Assembly (NCBI RefSeq): GCF_009908295.1
Contig: NZ_JAAALO010000010.1
Span: 124,001-188,000 of the forward strand
DNA from: Micromonospora rubida
GTDB lineage: Bacteria; Actinomycetota; Actinomycetes; Mycobacteriales; Micromonosporaceae
DNA length: 64,000 bases
Direction: 5' to 3'
Shown here: in pieces, positions 8,131 through 15,213 of the stretch
Numbering within the stretch: the stretch's first letter is position 1
How the letters are laid out: the number at the start of each line of letters is the position of its first letter
Translations under genes and position numbers: made by a program
The notes under the pieces: generated by a model
Databases searched by the model: none
What the model was told of the DNA's origin: nothing
Seen by the model: the letters and a program-made list of their open reading frames with translations, nothing else

Positions 8131-8489
8131 CCACGGCACCGAGCCGCCGCGCCCACAGCTCCGCCCAGACCATGGTCCCCGGCCGACCGGGGACCGCACC
8201 CGCGACACCGCAAGGACCCCGGGTGGTATCGGGGGAGACGGGACGCCGGCCGGTCGGGGCTTCCTGCCTGCTGCCTCGCTCACACGTCACCATCAGCGCC
8301 TTCCGGGCGTTGACAGTGCAAGGTATTTCAGCCGACTATCCTCAGTCACTATTAATTACGACAAATGCAAGCCACGCCCCTAAGTTGAATATCCGGCCCC
8401 AAAGGCGCTGTCGCAGCGTAGCTACAATGCGGCTGGCAACGTCAGGTCGCACTGGGGAGGGCGCGGATGCTGGGAACTGCGAGGAAGCC
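8131..8489. other. Leader/promoter region of the Nudix gene
   Basis: The stretch has no supported gene. 8320-8390 is AT-richer than its surroundings (TATCCTCAGTCACTATTAAT) and is a likely promoter region. GAGGAAG at 8481-8487 is the ribosome binding site for the GTG at 8490. Confidence 0.4.
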
Positions 8490-9758
8490 GTGACAACGAT
8501 GGGCATCTGGCGTAGAAGTCTGTGGCGCTATCGAGTCACCACTGCGGGAATTGCGCTGACTTCTTTCGGAGCCGCCACGGCTCTGGACAACCCTCCCACA
8601 GCAGTCAGTGTCCTAGCAGCAGTTGTTGGCTGCCTCGTGTCCCTACTGGAGATCCGAGCCAATCGCCGCCGGGCTCGGTTGGTGCGGTTCCAGTCTCGGG
8701 ACGGCGACGACTACCGCGACCTTTCAAGTCAACTGGCAAGTTTCGGGCCGATCGTAGAAAGCGCACACGATGTCGGCGTGGTAATGACAAAAGAGTGCGC
8801 GCGACTTCGAAGCCAGGCTGTCCGAGCCGAGCTCGAAAGCTCACCGTACCGCCTGCCTCGCGAGCTCAAGATCTGGTCGTTCGACTTCCTTGGGCGCCGG
8901 GCCCGGGTTGCTGCCATGTACAACGGCGACATCCTCGGCCTGGCCTCTGACCTGCCTTCCGGCGATGAGGACGTAGTCGTCAAGCTCAGGCCCGGCCGCT
9001 ATTTCGACTTCTTCTGCAGCAACCTGCTCGCCCCATTTGATGTGTGGGAAACAGGGCGGAAGTTGCCGCATCTCCGGGGAAGGGAACTAATCCTCGATCA
9101 GCGTGGGCAACTGATGACCTTCCGGCGCAGCCGACTCGCGAACACGGTCGGCGTCTCGTCCCTGGCCTTCACCACGGACGGTCAACTGATCCTTGTGGCC
9201 CAGGCCAAGGACAATGTGGGAAGCCCCGGCCTCATCGCCCCATCCGGCTCTGGCGCTCTCGAGCCCCGCGACGTACCGCAGGATGGAACCGGGCTGACGA
9301 TCGGAGAAATCGTCCTCCGCGGTGCTGAGCGGGAGTTGCGGGAGGAATGCCACATCAGCTCGCCCGAAGTCGAGATCAGTGAGATTGTGGGGCACGGCCG
9401 GTGGATCAGTCGAGGTGCCATGCCGGAGTTCTGCGCGGTCACTCTTCTTCAACTCACCAGCGACCAGGTACTAGATCGGGCGATCCGGCTCGTCGAGCGA
9501 CCCTACGTCTCCGAGGTGCTGGCGGTTGACCTAGCGCCAATAGCCAGATGGAACCCGAGAAAGCCGCTGACCATGCTGCCAGAGGCAGCAACGGCCAGTG
9601 CATGGAGGTGCGTGACCGGGTCGCCCTGGTCGACTGTCGTTCGGTGCGGTTGTCTATTGCCGGGTGAGGCCGACGGTGGCGGCGAGGCGGGCCGCGCGCT
9701 CGATGGCCTCGTCGGCGGCGTCGGCGAAGCCGAGTCAGTCATCGTCACCGTCCGCTGA
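8490..9758 (+). CDS. Membrane-anchored Nudix hydrolase-like protein with a chimeric C-terminus
   Basis: The GTG at 8490 is chosen for its GAGGAAG ribosome binding site 5 nt upstream; the ATG at 8499 is the alternative. It encodes 422 residues. Two hydrophobic helices (about 16-32 and 36-54) anchor it, followed by an Arg-rich stop-transfer segment and an unrecognised domain (60-220). A Nudix domain then has the box E-x7-REL-x-EE-x-H-I (273 onward: GEIVLRGAERELREECHI), so catalytic Glu residues are present. Nudix enzymes hydrolyse nucleoside diphosphate-linked substrates. From about residue 366 the frame runs through the copy-B repeat (out-of-frame DUF397 and antisense regulator DNA), so the last ~57 residues are not original. 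Base composition is lower in G+C than its neighbours. Confidence 0.75.
   Translation: MTTMGIWRRSLWRYRVTTAGIALTSFGAATALDNPPTAVSVLAAVVGCLVSLLEIRANRRRARLVRFQSRDGDDYRDLSSQLASFGPIVESAHDVGVVMTKECARLRSQAVRAELESSPYRLPRELKIWSFDFLGRRARVAAMYNGDILGLASDLPSGDEDVVVKLRPGRYFDFFCSNLLAPFDVWETGRKLPHLRGRELILDQRGQLMTFRRSRLANTVGVSSLAFTTDGQLILVAQAKDNVGSPGLIAPSGSGALEPRDVPQDGTGLTIGEIVLRGAERELREECHISSPEVEISEIVGHGRWISRGAMPEFCAVTLLQLTSDQVLDRAIRLVERPYVSEVLAVDLAPIARWNPRKPLTMLPEAATASAWRCVTGSPWSTVVRCGCLLPGEADGGGEAGRALDGLVGGVGEAESVIVTVR
9584..9692 (+). repeat. Direct repeat, copy B (DUF397 piece plus regulator 3' end)
   Basis: GSNGQCMEVRDRVALVD is readable on + at 9584-9634, and AARLAATVGLTRQ-stop is readable on - at 9651-9692. 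It is the partner of 7874-8017 and overlaps the 3' end of the Nudix reading frame. Confidence 0.7.
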
Positions 9759-10182
9759 CCGGCCCTGTTTCACCGTCGACGTGGCGTAGCCGGGTGAGAA
9801 CATCGGCGATTTCCTGGGTCTCCTCGTGGTCCGGCCCGTAGACCAGCGAGAGGTCCTCACGCAGCGGCACCAGCTCGGCAAGCGCCTGTTCGGCATTGCC
9901 TTCCGCGAGCAGGAGCCTGCAGATGTTGCGGCGCAGTTCCAGGGCGTCGAAGGACACGTCGCCCTCGGCGGCGCGGACGTGGGTGAGCGCCTGCCGGAAC
10001 TGGCGTAGCGCGACGGTGGCCTCGCCCAGCTCCGCGCGGCAGTGGGCAGCCTGACGCAGACAAGCCAGCGCATCGTCACTGGTCGGGCCTCCGGTGCGCG
10101 CGAACGCCGAGTACAGGGCATCGAACTCTGGCAGGGCCTGGCGGAACCTATCGTAGCGGCTGGCGCGATTTCCCAGCCTCGG
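9745..10182 (-). pseudogene. C-terminal fragment of a TPR-containing (kinase-associated?) protein
   Basis: The frame is open from an in-frame TAA at 10185 down to the stop at 9745, with no convincing start. It reads RYDRFRQALPEFDALYSAF, DALACLRQAAHCRAELGEAT, then ALELRRNICRLLLAEGNAEQ and YGPDHEETQEIADVLTRLR, i.e. tandem TPR helices. This tail is typical of actinobacterial serine/threonine kinases or SARP-like proteins with C-terminal TPRs. The N-terminal domains are missing from the window, so it is a broken gene. The family link is from memory of the pattern, not a search. Confidence 0.5.
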
Positions 10183-10298
10183 TTAAATCGGCCTCGGATA
10201 GGGGTCGATCGGCGGCCTGTATTGTCCCAGCTCAGCGCCGGTAGCAGCAGATCTGCCCAGTGAGAGGAGCCATGACACTCCCGTGGCCGTCACGCTGT

Positions 10299-10964
10299 TC
10301 AACGGCGCGGCTGAGGAATCACGGGCCTCGGCTTGGCAGCCAGCAGCGGGTGCACCCGACATCGGGCGTTGATCCAGTCTCGGGTCACCGGGCAGAGCCA
10401 GCCGGCCACCTGGATGGCTGTCGCGCGGAGGTCTGCGACCGGCCGGTTGAACATCGGCTCGTGGTGGGCCAAGCGGTTGCGGGCCTCGTGGAGACGACCG
10501 ACCGCGCTGTGTACTGTTCGGCGGCGTTGACCAGGGAACGCCCGGTAGAGACAGCCGCGCCACAACGTGGCGTCGTACCGGGTGGCCAGCAGGAACCGCC
10601 AGAAGCCGAGGTTCAACTCGGCGACCACCCGGCCAGGCGTCTCCTGACGCCCGTCCCGGGTCGCCCGGATGCGCGCCTTCGCGATATCCCGGTGCGCCTC
10701 GTCGGTCAGCGCCGCGCCCGGATCGAGATACCAGCTCGGCTCGGCGTACCGCCGCCGTGACCACGCCATCAGTTCCTCATGCAGGGCGTTGCGGAGCAGG
10801 ATCTCCAGATGGCCCAGTGTCGTACCCAATGCTGCCGAGACCTCGGCGTTCCACTCGTAGAGGGCCATTGCGGCAGCGAGGTCTCCGCCGCTTGCGGCCC
10901 GATACGGCGTCAGCCGCTCCGGCGACCACCGCCGCTCCAACGTCGTCAGCTCAGCAACATTCAA
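10299..10964 (-). CDS. Abi-family (AbiD/AbiF-like) HEPN protein, candidate abortive-infection RNase
   Basis: 221 residues. LGHLEILLRNALHEELMAW (about 50-67) and HEARNRLAHHEPMF (159-172) are the two conserved blocks of the Abi_2-type family. The second contains R162-x4-H167, the R-x4-6-H motif of HEPN ribonucleases. Members act as RNA-cutting toxins in phage defence, and some have been tied to a non-coding RNA encoded immediately upstream. Here a three-stem nested RNA-like element lies at 11009-11083, in the leader 45 nt before the start codon. The ATG at 10964 has a GGAAGG about 14 nt away, a rather long spacing. It is flanked by pseudogenes, as expected for a mobile defence gene. Function inferred from family. 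Confidence 0.78.
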   Translation of the reverse strand: MNVAELTTLERRWSPERLTPYRAASGGDLAAAMALYEWNAEVSAALGTTLGHLEILLRNALHEELMAWSRRRYAEPSWYLDPGAALTDEAHRDIAKARIRATRDGRQETPGRVVAELNLGFWRFLLATRYDATLWRGCLYRAFPGQRRRTVHSAVGRLHEARNRLAHHEPMFNRPVADLRATAIQVAGWLCPVTRDWINARCRVHPLLAAKPRPVIPQPRR

Positions 10965-11008
10965 CCGACGTCACCTTCCCGCTCACCAAGCTGGAGAAAC
11001 ACGCTATG

Positions 11009-11083
11009 CTTGCCCCGAAGACCCCGGTCAGCCTCTGCCCCTCGTGGGCACGCAGCCGGGGTTTTGACTTGTCCAGGGGCAAG
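11009..11083 (-). ncRNA. Candidate structured RNA upstream of the Abi/HEPN gene
   Basis: Three nested perfect stems share one axis: CTTGCCCC 11009-11016 with GGGGCAAG 11076-11083; ACCCCGG 11021-11027 with CCGGGGT 11056-11062; TGCCC 11036-11040 with GGGCA 11046-11050 around a 5-nt loop. Read in the gene's direction, it would form the leader of the Abi mRNA or a separate small RNA. The strand is inferred from the Abi gene's orientation; a TATGCT hexamer at 11005-11010 could instead serve a + strand transcript. No protein-coding sense is seen in it. Confidence 0.6.
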
Positions 11084-11293
11084 GCCACCTATCTGGGCAT
11101 CCCCACCAGCACCTCTTCTTGACCGTGGCCGGCCGGTCAACGGGTGGCCCAGTGGCTCGTAGAACCGCTCTGGCTGATGCCACGCGCCCGCAGTTCGTGT
11201 CGACATGCCCTGCTCAACGAGCGTGAGCCTGCCCGGCAATGAGCCTGCCTCACAACCGGTACCACCGACCGTCCGTCGAGTTGTAGAACGAGT

Positions 11294-11327
11294 CGGTGCC
11301 GCCGCCCAGTGGCGGGCGGCGGCACCG
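11294..11327 (-). terminator. Terminator of the XRE/TPR regulator gene
   Basis: A perfect 14-bp stem CGGTGCCGCCGCCC/GGGCGGCGGCACCG with a 6-nt loop lies 10 nt past the stop codon of the 11338-12582 gene. Confidence 0.85.
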
Positions 11328-11337
11328 TTCAGTGTGG

Positions 11338-12582
11338 CTACTGGCGGGTCAGGCCGATGGTGGCGGCGAGGCGGGCCACGTCGGCGGCGGTGGGTCCGGC
11401 GCGGAGCACGGCGGTCAGCGCGGCGTGGGCGGCGGGGCGGAGGCGGGTCTCCGCGGGGGCGATGCCGTCGGCGGTGACCAGGGCGCGGCCGGCGGCGTGG
11501 TGGTCGCCGAGGTCGAGGTGGGCGCGGGTGATGTCGATGAGGTGGGCGGCCCGGTGCTCGGCGGGGAGCAGGCGCCAGGCGTCGTCGGCGGTGGCGCGTC
11601 GGTGGGCGGTGACGGCCCAGTGGTGGTCGCCGAGGCGCATGGCGGTCAGGGCGCGGGCGAGTTCGACGGTGACGGTGCCGAACCCGATGCCGTCGTGGTC
11701 GCCATGGTGCCGCTCGCCGTGGGCGGTGGCGAGGTGGGCCGCCCGCTCGGTGAACTCGGCAGTGGCGGCGGCGGCCCCGCACGCGGCGGCGGCGAGGGCG
11801 GCCTCGGTCAGCAGGGTCCCCGTCAGCGCGGGCTCCTCCGGCAGGAAGGCGCGGGCGGGCGCCAGGTCGAGCCGGTGTGCGGCGGTGGCGGCGGCGGCGG
11901 CGGCCATCGCCAGCCGCCCCCGCCGCAGCGCCCGGAGCGCCTGGGCGAGGGAGACCGCCGCGAGGGCCGCCCGACGTGGATCACCGGCGGCGGCGGTCAT
12001 GGCCCGGTCGGCCGCCAGCCAGGCCAGGTCGGCCTCGCCGAGCTTGGCCAGCACCTGGGCGGCGAGCCGGTACACCCGCACCGGCAGGTCGGCGGCGGCC
12101 GGGTCGTCCGTCTGGACGTGGTAGGCCCGGCGGCTGTCGCCGAGCAGGTCGGGCAGCATCCGCAACACCTGGGCGTGGTGGCCGTTGCGGTACGCCGTCC
12201 AGGCGTACCCGACCTGGCCGTCAAGCTGCCGCAGCGACGACGCCGGCGGGCCGTCGCTGCCGAGCCGGGGTACGTCGTAGCGCGCCAACGCCTCGCGCAC
12301 CCGCTCCACGGCGCTGCCGGTGTCGGTGTCGGCGGCCGGTCCCCGCTGGGCCTTGCCGGCCAGCAGGACGGTCGGGGCGACGCCGAGGGCCGCGGCGACC
12401 GTCTCGATCACCGAAAGCCGATCGAGGGTACGGACGCCGCGCTCGACCTTGTCCACCCAGCTCTTGGACTTGCCGACCCGGTCGGCGAAGACCTGCTGAT
12501 TCATGCCCCGGTTGATCCGCAGCTCCGCCACCCGCCGCCCGATCGGCAACTCGTTGCCGGTGCGCCTGCCGGGCCCCGTCAT
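11338..12582 (-). CDS. XRE family regulator with C-terminal TPR-like sensor region
   Basis: Starting at the ATG 12582, the protein has 414 residues. An HTH_XRE domain occupies about 8-70 (IGRRVAELRINRGMNQQVFADRVGKSKSWVDKVERG, DNA recognition). It is followed by a long alpha-helical, Ala-rich region (110-414) with repeated AxxxLxxLGxxxxA patterns resembling tetratricopeptide repeats. Actinobacterial proteins of this build are usually one-gene switches or pheromone-type sensors, often paired with DUF397. The start codon overlaps the stop of the 48-residue gene at 12579-12725 (ATGA), so the two are translated together. Two decayed copies of its C-terminus lie at 7988-8130 and 9651-9692. Ligand and targets unknown. 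Confidence 0.85.
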   Translation of the reverse strand: MTGPGRRTGNELPIGRRVAELRINRGMNQQVFADRVGKSKSWVDKVERGVRTLDRLSVIETVAAALGVAPTVLLAGKAQRGPAADTDTGSAVERVREALARYDVPRLGSDGPPASSLRQLDGQVGYAWTAYRNGHHAQVLRMLPDLLGDSRRAYHVQTDDPAAADLPVRVYRLAAQVLAKLGEADLAWLAADRAMTAAAGDPRRAALAAVSLAQALRALRRGRLAMAAAAAATAAHRLDLAPARAFLPEEPALTGTLLTEAALAAAACGAAAATAEFTERAAHLATAHGERHHGDHDGIGFGTVTVELARALTAMRLGDHHWAVTAHRRATADDAWRLLPAEHRAAHLIDITRAHLDLGDHHAAGRALVTADGIAPAETRLRPAAHAALTAVLRAGPTAADVARLAATIGLTRQ

Positions 12583-12725
12583 CGCTCCTGCTCCGTCGGC
12601 GGCTGCATGGCCAACGTGGACTCCCCGCAGCGCGGACACCACCGGGACTTGACCCGGAACGCGAGCAGCCCGAGCAGAAAGCCCGGCACCAGCCCTCCGA
12701 ACACGGCCGACACGACTTCGGACAT
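12579..12725 (-). CDS. Small membrane/zinc-ribbon-like protein coupled to the XRE regulator
   Basis: A 48-residue frame from the ATG at 12725 to a TGA at 12581-12579. The N-terminal ~24 residues (VVSAVFGGLVPGFLLGLLAF) form one hydrophobic helix. WCPRCGES follows, a CxxC knuckle like half of a zinc ribbon, and the protein ends QPPTEQER. Its stop overlaps the start of the XRE regulator by 4 bp, strong evidence that it is expressed as the first gene of that operon. AAGGTGAG lies upstream at a plausible distance. It could tether or modulate the regulator at the membrane, but that is speculation. Confidence 0.6.
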   Translation of the reverse strand: MSEVVSAVFGGLVPGFLLGLLAFRVKSRWCPRCGESTLAMQPPTEQER

Positions 12726-12817
12726 CACGATCACTCTCACCTTCTGGCGAGGGTGAGCCGGGCGCTGCCCGCTCGGCTCCTGGTGCGAGGGCTGATGCTC
12801 TGCCAGGAAAAGTTAGC

Positions 12818-12858
12818 GCACTTACTCAGGTGTAGTAAAGAAGCTAATAGCACTTACT
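12818..12858 (+). promoter_or_regulatory. Direct-repeat operator candidate upstream of gntR
   Basis: GCACTTACT occurs at 12818-12826 and 12850-12858, a 32-bp period (about three helical turns). The first copy also forms TTACT-N7-AGTAA (12822-12838). The stretch is AT-rich in a GC-rich setting and lies 95-135 bp before the GntR start, as expected for a promoter/operator region. Confidence 0.5.
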
Positions 12859-12952
12859 TGCGGATCATGAAGACCCGGCCTCTGTTTGCTGCGGCTGGGG
12901 AGCCATGGTCGACTTGAGCGCAAGCAGGTGCGCCGACTCGAAGGGGTCATCC

Positions 12953-13744
12953 ATGACCGGCAAGGAACCGCCCAACTACCAGCGCGTCGTGGACGACCTG
13001 CGCTGGCGGATCCTCTCTGGTGAGCTGGCCCCCGGCGACAAACTCCCCACCGAGAAGGAACTTCAGCAGCGCTGGGGGTTTTCCACCACGATCATCAAGC
13101 ACGCCCTCACCCTGCTCCGCGGCGAAGGACTCATCGAGGGCCGACGCGGGTCCGGCAACTACGTCCGCGACCGGACCCAGCTCGTGCGCCGCGCCCACTC
13201 CCGGGACCTGCGCAAGCGCATCGGCAGCACGTCACTGTTCGCCCGGGACAGCGAAGCCGTAGGCAAGCGACCGAGCTGGGAGTCAGACAGCAAGAAGATC
13301 CCCGCAGCACCCCGCACCGCCGAACGGCTCGGGATCCAGCCCGAGGACGAGGTCATGTACACCAAGTACCGCTACCTGGCTGACGGGATCCCGATCCAGC
13401 TCGCCTACTCGTATGAGCCGCTGACCATCACTGGCGGCACGCCGGTCGAGTACCCCGAGCAAGGGCCGATCGTCGGCGTAATCGCCCGCATGGACTTCAT
13501 CGGCGTGGCCATCGACCGGTTCGTGGAAGAGATCACCACCCGGCCGGCGATGCCCGAAGAGGCTGATGCCCTCGAACTCGACCGGCGCGGTGGCATGTGG
13601 GTGATCGCAGTCGAGCGCACCTACTTCGCCGGGCAGACCGCAGTGGAGACCGCCGACATCGTGTTCCCCGGTGACCGTTACCGGCTCGTCTACGAGGTGC
13701 CCGTCGACCCCTGGTCGCCACCCGACGAGACCGAGGTGTCCTGA
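12953..13744 (+). CDS. GntR family regulator (HutC/UTRA type)
   Basis: 263 residues from the ATG at 12953 (AAGGGG about 8 nt upstream). The winged helix (5-75) shows YQRVVDDLRWRILSGELAPG, DKLPTEKELQQRWGFSTTII and a GRRGSGNYV wing. A UTRA ligand domain (about 110-255) follows, with ERLGIQPEDEVMYTKYRYLADG and VERTYFAGQTAVETADIVFPGDRYRLVYEV. HutC-type GntR proteins repress transport, catabolic or plasmid-transfer genes until a small ligand binds. A broken second GntR gene starts 45 bp downstream, then a GNAT gene. Its own upstream region holds a candidate operator. Effector unknown. Confidence 0.9.
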   Translation: MTGKEPPNYQRVVDDLRWRILSGELAPGDKLPTEKELQQRWGFSTTIIKHALTLLRGEGLIEGRRGSGNYVRDRTQLVRRAHSRDLRKRIGSTSLFARDSEAVGKRPSWESDSKKIPAAPRTAERLGIQPEDEVMYTKYRYLADGIPIQLAYSYEPLTITGGTPVEYPEQGPIVGVIARMDFIGVAIDRFVEEITTRPAMPEEADALELDRRGGMWVIAVERTYFAGQTAVETADIVFPGDRYRLVYEVPVDPWSPPDETEVS

Positions 13745-13789
13745 GGGGGCGGTTTGAGAATCTTCTGACTGATCTTTCCTTGTGTCCAG

Positions 13790-14348
13790 TTGGAGGACCC
13801 TCGCTTTCTGACGAGCGGCGTCTCACGCAACACGGTCCGCGACGCCACCGCGTTGCTGGTCAACGAGGGCTTGGTGCACAGGGTGCCGGGGCGCGGCGGC
13901 GGCATGATCGTCCAAAGGAAGGTCACCCTGACGTTCCACGCTCATCGTGCCGAGATGCCTGCCCAGCCGACGGCCGAGACAGACGCGTGGCGGTCGGAGG
14001 TTGTGGCGCAAGGTTACGAGGCGTCACAGGAGTTCTCCCTGACGATCCAGTCGCTCTCGCCCGACCTCGCCGAACGCCTCCACGCCCCGGCTCCTGGCCG
14101 AACGGGGTCACGAGCAGACGGCCTTCTACGACGAGTACGTCTCCCGGATGCCAACGCCCGAGGAAACGAGGCTGCTCGGGTTGCAGCCCGGCACGACGAT
14201 CCTGCTGCACATCCGCACCGGCTACACCGAGCAGCGCCCCGTGCGGGTGTCCTTCAACGTGTTCGCCGGCGACCGCAACCAGATCGTCACCACCCACGGA
14301 GACGTACACATCATCGCCAGATTCCGCCCGGAGGAAGCCCCAGAATGA
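13790..14348 (+). pseudogene. Second GntR/UTRA regulator, broken
   Basis: From 13790, SGVSRNTVRDATALLVNEGL and VHRVPGRGGGMIVQRK are the second half of a GntR winged helix; the first ~25 residues are missing. The frame then reads SPDLAERLHAPAPG (start of a UTRA domain). After a deletion and a shift, LAERGHEQTAFYDEYVSRM, LGLQPGTTILLHIRTGYTEQ and RVSFNVFAGDRNQIV finish the UTRA domain in the next frame, ending at a TGA (14346-14348) that overlaps the GNAT start as ATGA. So it was a full GntR gene coupled to the acetyltransferase and is now truncated, internally deleted and frameshifted. Confidence 0.7.
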
Positions 14349-14899
14349 TCGTCACGCCGGCCCGGCTGAGGGATGTCGACGTCATCATGAGCTGGCGGCA
14401 CGAGCGCGTGTCGTGGCTTGCCGCCCGGGGCGAAGAGCAGTGGTCCATCCCGCTGCCCCGCTCCGCCGTGGCATCGACGATTTCAGCCGGACAGACGTGG
14501 ATGGTCTGGGAGGGCGACGACCCGATCGCCACCATCACCCTGACCGCGTATGTGGACGTCGACAGCCTGTGGAAGCCAGACCGGGACCCCGAGGCGCTGT
14601 GGCACCCCGAGGACGACCCGGCCGACGCGATATACGCAGCAAAGATGATGATCCCGCTTGCCCATGCCGGTGAAAACCTTGGCGGTGAACTGCTGGACTG
14701 GGCTGGTGGCCGGGCATACGAGGCGGGGCTGACGTGGCTGCGGCTCGACGCCTGGACCACCAATCACCGGCTGCACAACTACTACCGCCGGCAGGGCTTT
14801 CGACACATACGCACCGTCGAATCCCGCGTCTCCGGCGCGTGTTTTCAACGGCCATCCCAGCCCTACCTGAAAGGCCGGCTCAAGACAGAGGCGGCATGA
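14345..14899 (+). CDS. GNAT family N-acetyltransferase
   Basis: 184 residues from the ATG at 14345, overlapping the stop of the broken GntR gene. The acetyl-CoA fold is seen as MIVTPARLRDVDVIMSWRHE at the start, a central strand, PLAHAGENLGGELLDWAGGR as the pyrophosphate-binding helix (normally Q/RxxGxG/A; here ENLGGE), and RLDAWTTNHRLHNYYRRQGF, the typical C-terminal helix. It transfers acetyl from acetyl-CoA to an amine; the substrate is not known. GntR-GNAT pairs recur in actinobacterial mobile elements. With the upstream regulator dead, its translation may now depend on a different start signal. Confidence 0.85.
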   Translation: MIVTPARLRDVDVIMSWRHERVSWLAARGEEQWSIPLPRSAVASTISAGQTWMVWEGDDPIATITLTAYVDVDSLWKPDRDPEALWHPEDDPADAIYAAKMMIPLAHAGENLGGELLDWAGGRAYEAGLTWLRLDAWTTNHRLHNYYRRQGFRHIRTVESRVSGACFQRPSQPYLKGRLKTEAA

Positions 14900-15213
14900 C
14901 CGTTCCGGAACCGTGCCAGGCCGCACCACACGCATCCGGCAGCCCGAAGTGCTCGGCCAGGGTCATTGCGTTTATCGCGGGTGCGGTCCCTGGTTGGTCC
15001 GGGGCCGTGGCCGTGGCCGGGGCGGCGGCAAAGTCGCGGAGTGTCCGGTGCCGCGCAGGATCGGAGCCGTGTACGTGGATAGCCGCCGGTGCGGCGATCA
15101 CCGCGCAACTCGGCTACTTGGTCCCGCCGCCGGCACCACCCACCGACGCCCGTCCTGCTGCGCTTGTTCCCCGCCCCCGCCCCCGCCGAACCTGCCCGCA
15201 GCCGTCCATGTAA
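14896..15213 (+). CDS. Small hypothetical protein following the GNAT gene
   Basis: 105 residues. The ATG at 14896 overlaps the GNAT stop (ATGA), the main reason to accept it. The sequence is Ala/Pro/Arg-rich with several Cys (VPEPCQAAPHASGSPKCSA near the start) and ends in a low-complexity PRPRPRRTCPQPSM tail. No family is recognised. The composition of the second half looks like non-coding GC-rich DNA, so the gene could be decayed after about residue 50. Confidence 0.4.
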   Translation: MTVPEPCQAAPHASGSPKCSARVIAFIAGAVPGWSGAVAVAGAAAKSRSVRCRAGSEPCTWIAAGAAITAQLGYLVPPPAPPTDARPAALVPRPRPRRTCPQPSM

